A stretch of DNA of 64,000 nucleotides from Solirubrobacter taibaiensis (GTDB lineage: Bacteria; Actinomycetota; Thermoleophilia; Solirubrobacterales; Solirubrobacteraceae): NCBI GenBank assembly GCA_027587225.1, contig JAPDDQ010000031.1, forward strand, positions 33,492 to 97,491. Reading direction: 5' to 3'. Below the pieces are notes generated by a model. That model was not told the DNA's origin. It searched no databases and was given only the letters and a program-made list of their open reading frames with translations. The position numbers were made by a program, and so were the translations under genes. Of the stretch, positions 6,737 to 14,522 are shown piece by piece. Position 1 is the stretch's first letter, and every line of letters starts with the position of its first letter.

Positions 6737-7924
6737 ATGAAGCGACTTCTCACGGCCACACTGGCCCTGACCGCGATTCTCGCCCCGACCGCGAGTGCCC
6801 AGAACGTCAAGCTCGAGGCTCGGGCGATCCTGCCCGCCGACGCGGCGTTCCCGGCCCCGTTCGCCGGCGTGATCAACACCGACCCGGTGCCCGCTCCAGG
6901 CGCCACCCAGCCCGTCGGCGGCTTCTCCGCGCTGCTCGACGCCGGCAACGGCGACTTCTGGGCCATGCCCGACAACGGGTTCGGCAACAAGGCCAACTCG
7001 CGTTCGTTCATCCTGCGCCTGTACAAGGTCAAGCCGAACTGGCGCACCGAGTGGAGCGGCAAGGGCACGGTCAACGTCAAGTCCGCGATCACGCTGAGCG
7101 ACCCGGACGAGAAGGTGCCGTTCCCGATCGTGAACGAGAACACGGAGGAGCGCATCCTCACGGGCGGGGACTTCGACATCGAGTCGGTCCGCCAGGCGCC
7201 GGACGGCACGTTCTACTTCGGCGAGGAGTTCGGCCCCTTCATCGTGCACGTCGACGCGACCGGCAAGGTGCTCGACGCGCCGATCGGCATCCCGAAGATC
7301 GCCGGCCAGAAGCCGGTCCGCTCGCCCGACAACCCGTACCTGTTCGGCCGCGCGAACAACCTCGGCGGCTCGTCCGGCTTCGAGGCGATGGCGCTCTCGT
7401 TCGACGGCAAGACGCTGTACCCGATTCTCGAGGGCGCCGTGATCGGCGACGACCCGCTGGTCCGCCGCGTGTACGAGTTCGACGTCAAGGACCGCCACTA
7501 CACGGGCCGCACCTGGACCTACCGGATGACCCAGCCGACCACGTTCGTCTCCGACGCGGTCGCGTTCGGCCGCGACCAGATCATCGTCACCGAGCGTGAC
7601 AACGGCCAGGGCGCGACCGCGCTGTGGAAGAAGGCGTTCGTGATCGACGTGCCGGACCGCCGCCCGAACCTGGCCAAGCGCGAGATCGTCGACCTCATCG
7701 ACGTCAAGGACAAGGAGGGCATCTCGCTGTTCGGCGCCCGCCCCGGGGACTTCGGCCTCGGCAACCCGTTCAAGTTCCCGTATTCGACGGTCGAGGCGGT
7801 CCTGCCGCTCTCCAACAACGAGCTCGCGTTTGTAAATGACACGAACTTCGGCTCGACCGGTCGGAACGCGAACCTTCCGGACTACAGCGACTTCATCATC
7901 CTCAAGGTCCCGGGCATCAAGTAG
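6737..7924 (+). CDS. Secreted esterase-like phytase-family protein
   Basis: A 395-residue exported protein. The start MKRLLTATLALTAILAPTASA is a clear Sec signal peptide with cleavage after ASA, which is why I choose ATG 6737 over in-frame upstream codons inside the previous gene. The mature part carries the beta-propeller pattern of the 'esterase-like activity of phytase' family: FSALLDAGNGDFWAMPDNGFG, the FDIESVRQAPDGTFYFGEEF strand, GSSGFEAMALSFDGKTLYP and LSNNELAFVNDTNFG near the end. Members hydrolyse phosphate or carboxyl esters outside the cell, but the substrate is unknown. A perfect 12-bp hairpin follows the stop; the next gene is also a secreted hydrolase. Confidence 0.82.
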   Translation: MKRLLTATLALTAILAPTASAQNVKLEARAILPADAAFPAPFAGVINTDPVPAPGATQPVGGFSALLDAGNGDFWAMPDNGFGNKANSRSFILRLYKVKPNWRTEWSGKGTVNVKSAITLSDPDEKVPFPIVNENTEERILTGGDFDIESVRQAPDGTFYFGEEFGPFIVHVDATGKVLDAPIGIPKIAGQKPVRSPDNPYLFGRANNLGGSSGFEAMALSFDGKTLYPILEGAVIGDDPLVRRVYEFDVKDRHYTGRTWTYRMTQPTTFVSDAVAFGRDQIIVTERDNGQGATALWKKAFVIDVPDRRPNLAKREIVDLIDVKDKEGISLFGARPGDFGLGNPFKFPYSTVEAVLPLSNNELAFVNDTNFGSTGRNANLPDYSDFIILKVPGIK

Positions 7925-7932
7925 TACTTTTC

Positions 7933-7963
7933 GTCCCGGGAGGCTCGGGAGGCCTCCCGGGAC
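7933..7963 (+). terminator. Strong hairpin after the phytase-like gene
   Basis: Arms 7933-7944 and 7952-7963 pair perfectly over 12 bp around a 7-base loop. There is no U-tract. It lies 8 bases after the stop codon and 15 bases before the next GTG, so it could be a terminator or an mRNA-stabilising/insulating element between the two secreted-protein genes. Confidence 0.65.
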
Positions 7964-7978
7964 ATAAGGGGTGTTCAG

Positions 7979-10612
7979 GTGGGAGTACGTGTGGCGGGGA
8001 TCGCCGTAACGGCGATCACGTTGTGCTGCGCGCTGCCGGCGGGAGCGGCAGCGCAAAAGGCGGACCCGGCGAAGCAGATCGAAGCGCTGCAGAAGATCAA
8101 GCGCTCGCTGTCGCCGGGCGAGCGCAAGCTGGACGGCAAGCTCGCCGTGAAGCTGCGCCAGAAGCAACTCGGCGGGCGGACCGAGGTCGACATCACGGTC
8201 CGCACGCCCGGTGACGACCTCGTCACGCGGCTGCAGAAGGTGGGCGCGACCGTGCGCCACGTGGCCAGCACGGGCGAGATCCGTGCGTCGGTCCCGGCGA
8301 GCGCGCTTTCAGCGGTCGCGACCTGGGGTGCGGTGGAGCGCATCGAGCCCGCCGCGCTGGCGATGACGGCCCGCTACGGCGGCCGGACGCTGAGCAAGGA
8401 GGAGCGCGGGGAGATCGTGACCGCGCTGTTGGCCACCACGTCGGAGGGCGTCCGCGCCCACGCCGCGGATACCGCGCGCGAGGCCACGAAGGTCACCGGC
8501 GTCGGAACGAAGCTGTGCGCCCTGAGCGACGGCGTCGACTCGCTCGCCGCCTCGCAGGCGGCGGGGGAGCTGCCGGCGGTCGACGTGCTGCCGAACATGG
8601 CGGGCGACGGCGACGAGGGCACAGCGATGCTCGAGATCCTGCACGACATGGCGCCCGGCGCCGAGCTCGGCTTCGCGACCGCCTTCATCAGCGACGCGAG
8701 CTTCGCCGACAACATCCGCGCGCTGCGGGCCGACGGCTGCGACGTGATCGTGGACGACATCTTGTACTTCAACGAGTCGCCGTTCGAGGACGGGCCGATC
8801 GCCCAAGCGGTCAACGACGTGACCGCCGACGGCGCGCTCTACTTCAGCTCGGCCGGCAACGAGGGCAACACGCTCGACGGCACGTCCGGCAACTATGAGG
8901 GCGCGTTCCGCCGCTCTGGCCGGACCGTCGGCAAGTTCGCGGGGGAGGCACACGACTTTGATCCCGGCACCGCGGTGCAGGTGTTCGAGCCGATCTCGCC
9001 CGACTCCGACGACGGTGTGCCCGTGACGCTGTTCTGGGCGAACCCGCTCGGCGCGGCCGCCGACGACTACGACCTGTACCTGTTCAACGCGGCCGGCCAG
9101 GTCGTCGACTTCGCCCAGGACACGCAGGATGGCGACGACGACCCGTACGAGATCCTGTTCACGCCGACCGCGGGCGGGAGCGGGTTGCGGCTCGCCGTGG
9201 TGCGCTTCACGGGCGAGCCGCGCTATTTCCAGCTCAGCGCGCTGCGCGGCCGTTTCGAGGCGGCCGGCGGCCTGCCGGCCTGGGTCACCCCGGGCGTGAC
9301 GCGCGGGCATTCCGCAGCCCAGGAGGCGTTCAGCATCGCTGCCGCACCCGCCGCGGCGCCGCTGCCGTACTCGCTCGAGCCGGGCGACCCGCCGAACCCG
9401 TCCGGGCCGTTCCCCGGCTCGTTCACCGCTGCCCAACTGCCGGAGCGGTTCACCTCCGACGGTCCGCGGCGCGTGTTCTTCCCGGCCGAGCAGGTCCGCC
9501 AGAAGCCGGACTTCACCGCCGCCGACGGTGTCAACACATCAGTTGCCGGGTTCAAGCCGTTCTTCGGCACCTCAGCCGCCGCGCCGCACGCGGCCGCGAT
9601 CGCCGCACTGATCCTGTCCGGCAACCCGGGCACGACGGGTGCGGAGGTACGAGAAGCATTCAACGCGACCGCGCTGGACCTCGTTCCCGCCGGGGTGGAC
9701 GGGCGCACCGGCGCGGGCATCCTGCGCGCTGACAGCGTGCTGGGTTACACGGGCGGCACGCCACAGCCACTGGTGAAAGCGCAGCCGCCGGACGTGCTCT
9801 CACCCACCGGTGACGGCGACGCCTTCCTGGAACCGGGAGAGAGCGCGACGCTGCGCCTGCCGGTGAAGAACGTCGGCGACGGCACGGCCACCGGCGTGAG
9901 TGTGACGGTGACGACCGGTGACGCGCGCACGGTGGTCACACCCCGCAATCAGGCCTACGGTGAGATCGCACCGCAGATCACGCGTTCGCAGGACTTCACG
10001 ATCCGGCTAGCGGCGGACTATCCACTCGGCAAACGCGTGCCTTTGAACGTACGGGTGACTTTTGCCGGGGTCCTGTCGCCGACATTGGAGACGTTCTCGC
10101 TGCCGACCGGCCAGCCGGGGACGACGGCGACGAAGTTCAGTTACACGGGGCCGGCCGTGCCCATTCCCGACAACAGCACCCTGGGAGCCACGGTGACGAT
10201 TCCGGTGACCGGGTTCGGGTACGCGTCCAAGCTGCGGTTCTCGGTGGACGGTGCCACCTGCACCACCACCGCCGGTTCGGCGACAGTCGGCATCGACCAC
10301 ACGTTCGTGGGTGACCTGACCGGCACGCTGACTTCCCCGTCAAATGCGAAAGCGCGGGTGTTCCAGCGTTCGGGAGGCAGCGGGAACAACCTCTGTCAGG
10401 TGGTGTTCGACGACGCGTCGACGACGCCGTTCACCACGGCCACCGCGGCGCGCGCGCCGTACACCGGCACGTGGAAGCCGTTCGAGCCGCTGAGCGGATT
10501 GCTCAACGCGTCAACGGACGGCGACTGGAAACTGACGGTGACCGACGGCGCTTCGCTGGACACCGGCTCGCTGCGGGCGGTCTCGCTCGAGCTGACGGGG
10601 TTCGTCAGGTGA
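7979..10612 (+). CDS. Secreted S8-like serine peptidase with P-domain
   Basis: An 877-residue exported protein with a signal peptide (GIAVTAITLCCALPAGAAAQ, residues 7-26), a pro-region to about 170 and a subtilase fold. Visible catalytic features are the Asp segment ALSDGVDSL (D184), the oxyanion Asn in FSSAGNEGN (N294) and the Ser in GTSAAAPHAAAIAALIL (S532). The His motif HGTxVAG is replaced by DEGTAMLEILHDMAPGA, putting Glu213 at the His position, as in sedolisin-type triads. Around residues 605-710 there is an Ig/CARDB-like segment with LPVKNVGDGTATGVSVTV, and residues about 715-877 are a proprotein-convertase P-domain ending SLELTGF. The GTG start follows AAGGGG by 7 bases. The end overlaps the convergent aminotransferase gene by 8 bases. 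Confidence 0.85.
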   Translation: MGVRVAGIAVTAITLCCALPAGAAAQKADPAKQIEALQKIKRSLSPGERKLDGKLAVKLRQKQLGGRTEVDITVRTPGDDLVTRLQKVGATVRHVASTGEIRASVPASALSAVATWGAVERIEPAALAMTARYGGRTLSKEERGEIVTALLATTSEGVRAHAADTAREATKVTGVGTKLCALSDGVDSLAASQAAGELPAVDVLPNMAGDGDEGTAMLEILHDMAPGAELGFATAFISDASFADNIRALRADGCDVIVDDILYFNESPFEDGPIAQAVNDVTADGALYFSSAGNEGNTLDGTSGNYEGAFRRSGRTVGKFAGEAHDFDPGTAVQVFEPISPDSDDGVPVTLFWANPLGAAADDYDLYLFNAAGQVVDFAQDTQDGDDDPYEILFTPTAGGSGLRLAVVRFTGEPRYFQLSALRGRFEAAGGLPAWVTPGVTRGHSAAQEAFSIAAAPAAAPLPYSLEPGDPPNPSGPFPGSFTAAQLPERFTSDGPRRVFFPAEQVRQKPDFTAADGVNTSVAGFKPFFGTSAAAPHAAAIAALILSGNPGTTGAEVREAFNATALDLVPAGVDGRTGAGILRADSVLGYTGGTPQPLVKAQPPDVLSPTGDGDAFLEPGESATLRLPVKNVGDGTATGVSVTVTTGDARTVVTPRNQAYGEIAPQITRSQDFTIRLAADYPLGKRVPLNVRVTFAGVLSPTLETFSLPTGQPGTTATKFSYTGPAVPIPDNSTLGATVTIPVTGFGYASKLRFSVDGATCTTTAGSATVGIDHTFVGDLTGTLTSPSNAKARVFQRSGGSGNNLCQVVFDDASTTPFTTATAARAPYTGTWKPFEPLSGLLNASTDGDWKLTVTDGASLDTGSLRAVSLELTGFVR

Positions 10613-11627
10613 GCGCGTTCAACGCCGCGTCGACGTCGGCTTCGGTGTTGTACAGATGAAATGACGCGCGGAGACGGCCCGCGCGGGCGGCGGCCATGAT
10701 CCCCGCTCGCGCGAGCTTCTCCGTGGCATCCGGGACGGCTGAGGTGACGATCGCGGAGGTGCCCTCCGGTTCGCCGAGGCCGGCCCGGAAGCGGTTCGCG
10801 AGCGCGAGGTCGTGCGCGTGGATGGCCTCGACGCCGATCTCGTTGATCACGCGCAGCGCGGGCTCCGTGCCCACCCAGCTGAACCACGCGGGCGACGTGT
10901 CGAAGCGGCGTGCGTCGGGTGCGAGCCGCAGCGGCGGGCCGAACTGGTCCGTGAGCGGGTTCGCGGCCGCGTACCAGCCCGCCTGGTCGGGGTTGAGCGT
11001 GTCCGCCAGGTCGGGCTTGAGCACCATGAACGCGGTGCCGCGCGGGCTCATCAGCCACTTGTAGGCCGCGCAGGCGACCGCGTCGAAGCGGGTGGCGTCG
11101 AGCGGGAGCCAACCGATCGCGTGCGTGGCGTCGATGATCGTGCGCGCGCCGTGGTGGTGCGCGGCGTCGGCGATCGCGTCCAGGTCGGCGAGCTCACCCG
11201 TCGAGGACTGCACCGCGGAGACCGCGACGACATCGGTGCTGGCGTCGATCGCTTCCGCGAGCTTGTCCAGAGGCACGACATCGACGGTGACGCCGCGCCC
11301 GGCCTGCGCCAGGAACGGGAACAGCAGCGACACGAACTCCGGCTCGGGCGAGAGCACGCGCGCGCCGTCGGGGATGGCGGTGGCGATGTGTGACACGAGG
11401 CCCGAGACGGTCGCGCCGACGACGACGTGCTCGGGGTGCGAGCGCGTCAGCGTCGCGAACTCCGCTCGTGCCCGGTCGGTGACAGCGGTCCAGTGCTCCC
11501 AGCTCACGCGGCCGTGGCGCCAATCCTGCTGCGCCTGCTGCAGCGCCTCCCAGGCGGGATCGGGCGGAAGCCCGAAACTCGCCGTGTTCAGGTACACGGT
11601 CTCCGGGTGCCAGAGCGGCCGGATCAC
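10605..11627 (-). CDS. Class V aminotransferase-fold PLP enzyme
   Basis: A 340-residue fold-type I PLP protein related to cysteine desulfurase / isopenicillin N epimerase-like enzymes. It begins with VYLNTASFGLPP, has the SSTGELADLDAIADAAHHHGARTIIDATHAIG block with the cofactor-binding Asp and the PLP lysine K190 in VACAAYKWLMSPRGTAFM, followed by LRLAPDARRFDTSPAWFSWVG. No Cys-loop typical of NifS/IscS desulfurases is evident, so I favour a transaminase, lyase or epimerase role; the substrate is unknown. Its ATG overlaps the stop of the KTSC gene upstream (ATGA), and a MocR regulator lies before that, so a small PLP-linked minus-strand unit is likely. Confidence 0.82.
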   Translation of the reverse strand: MIRPLWHPETVYLNTASFGLPPDPAWEALQQAQQDWRHGRVSWEHWTAVTDRARAEFATLTRSHPEHVVVGATVSGLVSHIATAIPDGARVLSPEPEFVSLLFPFLAQAGRGVTVDVVPLDKLAEAIDASTDVVAVSAVQSSTGELADLDAIADAAHHHGARTIIDATHAIGWLPLDATRFDAVACAAYKWLMSPRGTAFMVLKPDLADTLNPDQAGWYAAANPLTDQFGPPLRLAPDARRFDTSPAWFSWVGTEPALRVINEIGVEAIHAHDLALANRFRAGLGEPEGTSAIVTSAVPDATEKLARAGIMAAARAGRLRASFHLYNTEADVDAALNALT

Positions 11628-11866
11628 GAGGCGCCGCTCAGCGGGCGCGGCGTCGGCTTCCAGTTGTGGCGCTCGGCGTGCGGCCTGAGCACACCGTTCA
11701 CGAACCGGCCCTTCGAGGGCGCGAGCAGGAACTCCTGGTAGAGCATCGCGCTGCAGGGAAAGTCGTAGACCAAGTGGCCGTCGGTGAAGAGCAGCTCGAT
11801 CACACCCCGGTCGGGGTCGAACCTGTAGGCCTCAACGGCCGCGGAGCCACAACGGCGCCAGTTCAC
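11624..11866 (-). CDS. KTSC domain-containing protein
   Basis: An 80-residue protein from GTG 11864-11866. The pattern AVEAYRFDPDRGVIELLFTDGHLVYDFPCSAMLYQEFLLAPSKG... with FVNGVLR matches the KTSC domain (named for a lysyl-tRNA synthetase C-terminal occurrence), a small beta-rich module also found alone. Its role is unknown. No Shine-Dalgarno is present; TATCGT at 11880-11875 (minus strand) lies 8 bases before the start with TTCGAC further up, suggesting a leaderless transcript of its own. The downstream aminotransferase start overlaps its stop by four bases. Confidence 0.72.
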   Translation of the reverse strand: MNWRRCGSAAVEAYRFDPDRGVIELLFTDGHLVYDFPCSAMLYQEFLLAPSKGRFVNGVLRPHAERHNWKPTPRPLSGAS

Positions 11867-11926
11867 GAGCCGGGACGATACGTCTGTGGGCGAGGAGTTG
11901 TCGAATGCTGATCGGTGGCGAAAGCC

Positions 11927-13228
11927 TCACGCGGCGCGGGTGCGGCGCGGCGGATGGACCGCTGCGGCCAGCGCGGCCGCCAAAGCCGGGGCCTCGTCGA
12001 ACCGCAGCGTCGCGGTCGTCACGCGGATCGCCGGGCCGGCCTCGAGGCGGAACGGCGCGCCCGCCGCGACCGACACGCCGTGGGCGAGCAGCGCGCGGAC
12101 GGCCGCGTCCTCGTCCGGCACGGGGACCCACACGTTCATCCCGCTGCGCCCGTGGGCGGCGAGCCCGTGCGCGGCCAGGGCATCGACGAGCGCGGCGCGG
12201 CGGGCCGTGTAGACGTCCGCGGCCTGGTGGACGACCGCGGCGACGTCCTCATCCGCCCACAGACGGGCGGTGAGTCGTTGCAGGATGCCGCTGACCCAGC
12301 CGGGGCCGAGTGAGAGCCGGCCCTCGACGCGCGCGAGCGTGAGCTCGTCGCCGGCGAGGACGGCGCAGCGCAGGTCCGGCCCGAGCCACTTGGAGACCGA
12401 GCGCACGACCGCCCACCGGCCGCTCGCCCCCGCCGCCGAGTGATACGGCACGCCGGCGACCGGGCCGAGATGGTCGTCCTCGACCACGAACACGTCGCGC
12501 AGGAGTGCGCGCAGCGTCGCGGCGCGGTCAGCGTCCAGCGCCGCGCCGGACGGGTTGTGCCCGCGCGGCGTGATGATCGCCCCGCGCGCGCCGGCGTGCA
12601 GCGCCGCGGCGAGTGCCTCAGGCCGCATCCCGTGATCGTCCACCGCCACCGGCGCGAGCCGCAGCCCGAGCGCCCGCGCCAGATCGAGCACGCCCGGCCA
12701 GCCCGGGTCCTCGACCGCCAGCAGATCGCCGGGGGAGAGCTGCGCCGCGAGCACGCGCTCGATCCCGTCGAGCGCGCCGTTGACGACCACGATCCGCTCG
12801 GCGGCCACGCCGTCGGCGACGAACGCGTCGCGCGCCAGCGCAGCGAGCTCGGGGTCCACGGGTGACTCCCCATACAACCTCTGGGAGGGGGAGATGGAGG
12901 GCAACGCGGGGAGGAGGGCCGGGTCGGGGTTGCCCAGGGCGAGGTCGCGCGTGCCCGCGGGCGCCGGCGCGGGCGCTCGCGAAGAGCTCAGGGGCGGGCG
13001 GTCGGCGACGCGGGTGCCCGACCGGGGGCGGGAGACGACCACGCCGCGGCGGCGGAGCTCCGCCAGCGCGGACGCGACCGTCGTCGGCGACACGTCCAGC
13101 TCGCCCGCGAGCGTGCGCACCGACGGGAGCCGAGCGCCCGGCGCCAGCGCGCCCGCGGCGACCGCGCGCTCGACCGACGCCGCAATGGCTTCCGCCGACG
13201 CTCCGGATATGACAAACTGTGCCGACAC
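11927..13228 (-). CDS. MocR/PdxR-type GntR regulator with aminotransferase domain
   Basis: A 433-residue regulator: an N-terminal GntR winged helix (residues about 5-75, GARLPSVRTLAGELDVSPTT and LRRRGVVVSRPRSGTRVA) fused to a fold-type I aminotransferase-like domain with ITPRGHNPSGAALDADRA and the PLP lysine K280 in RSVSKWLGPDLRCAVL. MocR proteins sense PLP or amino-acid derivatives and control vitamin B6, GABA or taurine genes. I choose GTG 13226-13228 because upstream codons run through the divergent gene. Only 24 bases separate it from the PNPOx-like gene, and two CAAACTGT direct repeats sit at its start. It probably activates that gene and represses itself, which is an inference. Confidence 0.88.
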   Translation of the reverse strand: MSAQFVISGASAEAIAASVERAVAAGALAPGARLPSVRTLAGELDVSPTTVASALAELRRRGVVVSRPRSGTRVADRPPLSSSRAPAPAPAGTRDLALGNPDPALLPALPSISPSQRLYGESPVDPELAALARDAFVADGVAAERIVVVNGALDGIERVLAAQLSPGDLLAVEDPGWPGVLDLARALGLRLAPVAVDDHGMRPEALAAALHAGARGAIITPRGHNPSGAALDADRAATLRALLRDVFVVEDDHLGPVAGVPYHSAAGASGRWAVVRSVSKWLGPDLRCAVLAGDELTLARVEGRLSLGPGWVSGILQRLTARLWADEDVAAVVHQAADVYTARRAALVDALAAHGLAAHGRSGMNVWVPVPDEDAAVRALLAHGVSVAAGAPFRLEAGPAIRVTTATLRFDEAPALAAALAAAVHPPRRTRAA

Positions 13229-13250
13229 AGAACTCAAACTGTACTGTAAC
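13213..13250. promoter_or_regulatory. Direct-repeat operator and divergent -10 elements (MocR / PNPOx)
   Basis: CAAACTGT occurs at 13213-13220 and again at 13235-13242, a spacing of 22 bases or two helical turns. Direct repeats are the known binding geometry of MocR dimers. A TACTGT hexamer (13242-13247) ends 5 bases before the ATG of the rightward gene, and TACAGT (13243-13238, minus strand) ends 9 bases before the GTG of the leftward gene, so both promoters overlap the second repeat. Confidence 0.6.
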
Positions 13251-13252
13251 AG

Positions 13253-13891
13253 ATGCTCAAGACACCCAGAACCAAGCTCACGCGGGTCCCGGACCGGGGC
13301 CACCACGACACCGAGACGCTCTACGCGATCCTCGACGAGGCGCTGATCGGCCACGTCGGGTTCGTCACCAAGACCGGTCACCCGGCGGTGATCCCGACGC
13401 TGATCGCGCGCGACGGGGACACCCTGCTCATCCACGGCAGCAACGCCAGCCGCACCGTCCGGGCGCTGCGCGCGGGCACCGAGGCGTGCATCGAGGTCAC
13501 GCATGTGGACGGGATCGTGCTCGCCCGCAGCGCGTTCCACCACTCGATGAACTACCGCTCCGCGATCCTGTACGGCACGCTGGAGCAGGCGCCGGACAAG
13601 GAACGCGCGCTCGAGCTGTTCACCGAGAAGCTCATCCCGGGCCGCTGGGAACACGTCCGCTGGCCCAACCCGAAGGAGCTCAAGGCCACCGAGGTGCTCA
13701 GCCTGCCCCTGCACGAAGGCAGCGCCAAGGTCCGCTCCGGCCCGCCCGGCGACGACGAGCCCGACTACGAGCTGGACACCTGGGCCGGCGTGGTCCCGAT
13801 CACCGCCACGCGCGGCGAGCCGATCCCGGATCCGCTGCTCAGGGCGGGCATCGCGACACCCGATCACGTAAGGGCGCTGACTGACCGGTAG
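13253..13891 (+). CDS. Pyridoxamine 5'-phosphate oxidase family flavoprotein
   Basis: A 212-residue split-barrel flavin-binding protein of the PNPOx_2 / Nim-like group. The fold signature is LYAILDEALIGHVGFVTKTGHPAVIPTLIARDG... followed by LLIHGSNASRTVRALRAG and CIEVTHVDGIVLARSAFHHSMNYRSAILYG. The conserved HHSMNYRS segment corresponds to the FMN/F420-facing strand. The enzyme may oxidise B6 vitamers or bind another flavin; true PNPOx activity is not assured. Divergent transcription with a PLP-sensing MocR regulator supports a link with vitamin B6 or amine metabolism. No Shine-Dalgarno is present and a -10-like TACTGT lies 5 bases upstream, so translation is probably leaderless. Confidence 0.82.
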   Translation: MLKTPRTKLTRVPDRGHHDTETLYAILDEALIGHVGFVTKTGHPAVIPTLIARDGDTLLIHGSNASRTVRALRAGTEACIEVTHVDGIVLARSAFHHSMNYRSAILYGTLEQAPDKERALELFTEKLIPGRWEHVRWPNPKELKATEVLSLPLHEGSAKVRSGPPGDDEPDYELDTWAGVVPITATRGEPIPDPLLRAGIATPDHVRALTDR

Positions 13892-13898
13892 CTAGCCT
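13891..13898 (+). promoter_or_regulatory. GCTAGCCT -10-like octamer before cmk
   Basis: It overlaps the stop codon of the upstream PNPOx-like gene and ends 9 bases before the cmk ATG. It is identical to the octamers upstream of hisC, metK and the 41793 gene. No Shine-Dalgarno is seen between it and the start. Confidence 0.45.
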
Positions 13899-13907
13899 CT
13901 GTAAGTC

Positions 13908-14522
13908 ATGGTCATCGCCATCGACGGTCCCGCAGGGGCAGGGAAGTCCACGGTTGCACGCGCTGTCGCGGAGCGGCTCGGCTTCACCTACCTCGATACG
14001 GGGGCGATGTATCGGTGCGTCGGCCTCGCCGCGCGCGACAGTGAGGAGCCCGCGGGCGTCGTCGCCTCGCGCGCGAACATCGCCTTCCACGACCACGCCG
14101 TGCTGCTGGACGGCGAGGACGTGACCGCCGCGATCCGCCGGCCCGGCGTCTCGGACCTGGCCAGCCAGGTCGCCGCGGACCCCGAGGTGCGTAAGGCGCT
14201 CGTCGCCAAGCAGCAGGAGATCGTGGCCACCGGGAACTGGGTGGCGGAAGGCCGGGACATCGGCACGGTCGTCGCGCCGGACGCCGCCGTCAAGGTCTTC
14301 CTGCACGCCGACCCCGAAGTGCGGGCCGAGCGCCGCGCGTCCCAGCTGAACCTGGACGTGCAAGACGTCCTGGCCAAGCAGCGCGTGCGCGACGAGCGCG
14401 ACAACACCGAAGGCCGCTCCACCCTCGAAGCACCGCCTGGCTCCGACCAGGTCGACACCACCAACCTGACGCTCGACGAAGTCGTCGACGCGATCGCTGC
14501 ACTCGCGGAGGCAAAGCGATGA
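13908..14522 (+). CDS. cmk: Cytidylate kinase
   Basis: A 204-residue (d)CMP kinase that phosphorylates CMP/dCMP with ATP. It has the P-loop GPAGAGKST at residues 6-14, the CMP-binding segment YLDTGAMYRCVG near 27-38, GRDIGTVVAPDA near 116-127 and the LID region RASQLNLDVQDVLAKQRVRDERD. It is slightly shorter than the usual 215-225 residues but all motifs are present. The stop overlaps the der start (ATGA), the conserved cmk-der pairing of many bacteria, so both are probably co-translated. Confidence 0.95.
   Translation: MVIAIDGPAGAGKSTVARAVAERLGFTYLDTGAMYRCVGLAARDSEEPAGVVASRANIAFHDHAVLLDGEDVTAAIRRPGVSDLASQVAADPEVRKALVAKQQEIVATGNWVAEGRDIGTVVAPDAAVKVFLHADPEVRAERRASQLNLDVQDVLAKQRVRDERDNTEGRSTLEAPPGSDQVDTTNLTLDEVVDAIAALAEAKR

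Noticed and set aside
11427..11741. Small plus-strand frame opposite the KTSC and aminotransferase genes
   Set aside because: No ribosome-binding site or domain; it is a shadow of the better supported minus-strand genes.
13229..13867. N-terminal 213-residue extension of the MocR gene
   Set aside because: It would read antisense through the PNPOx-like gene; the winged helix begins right after GTG 13228.
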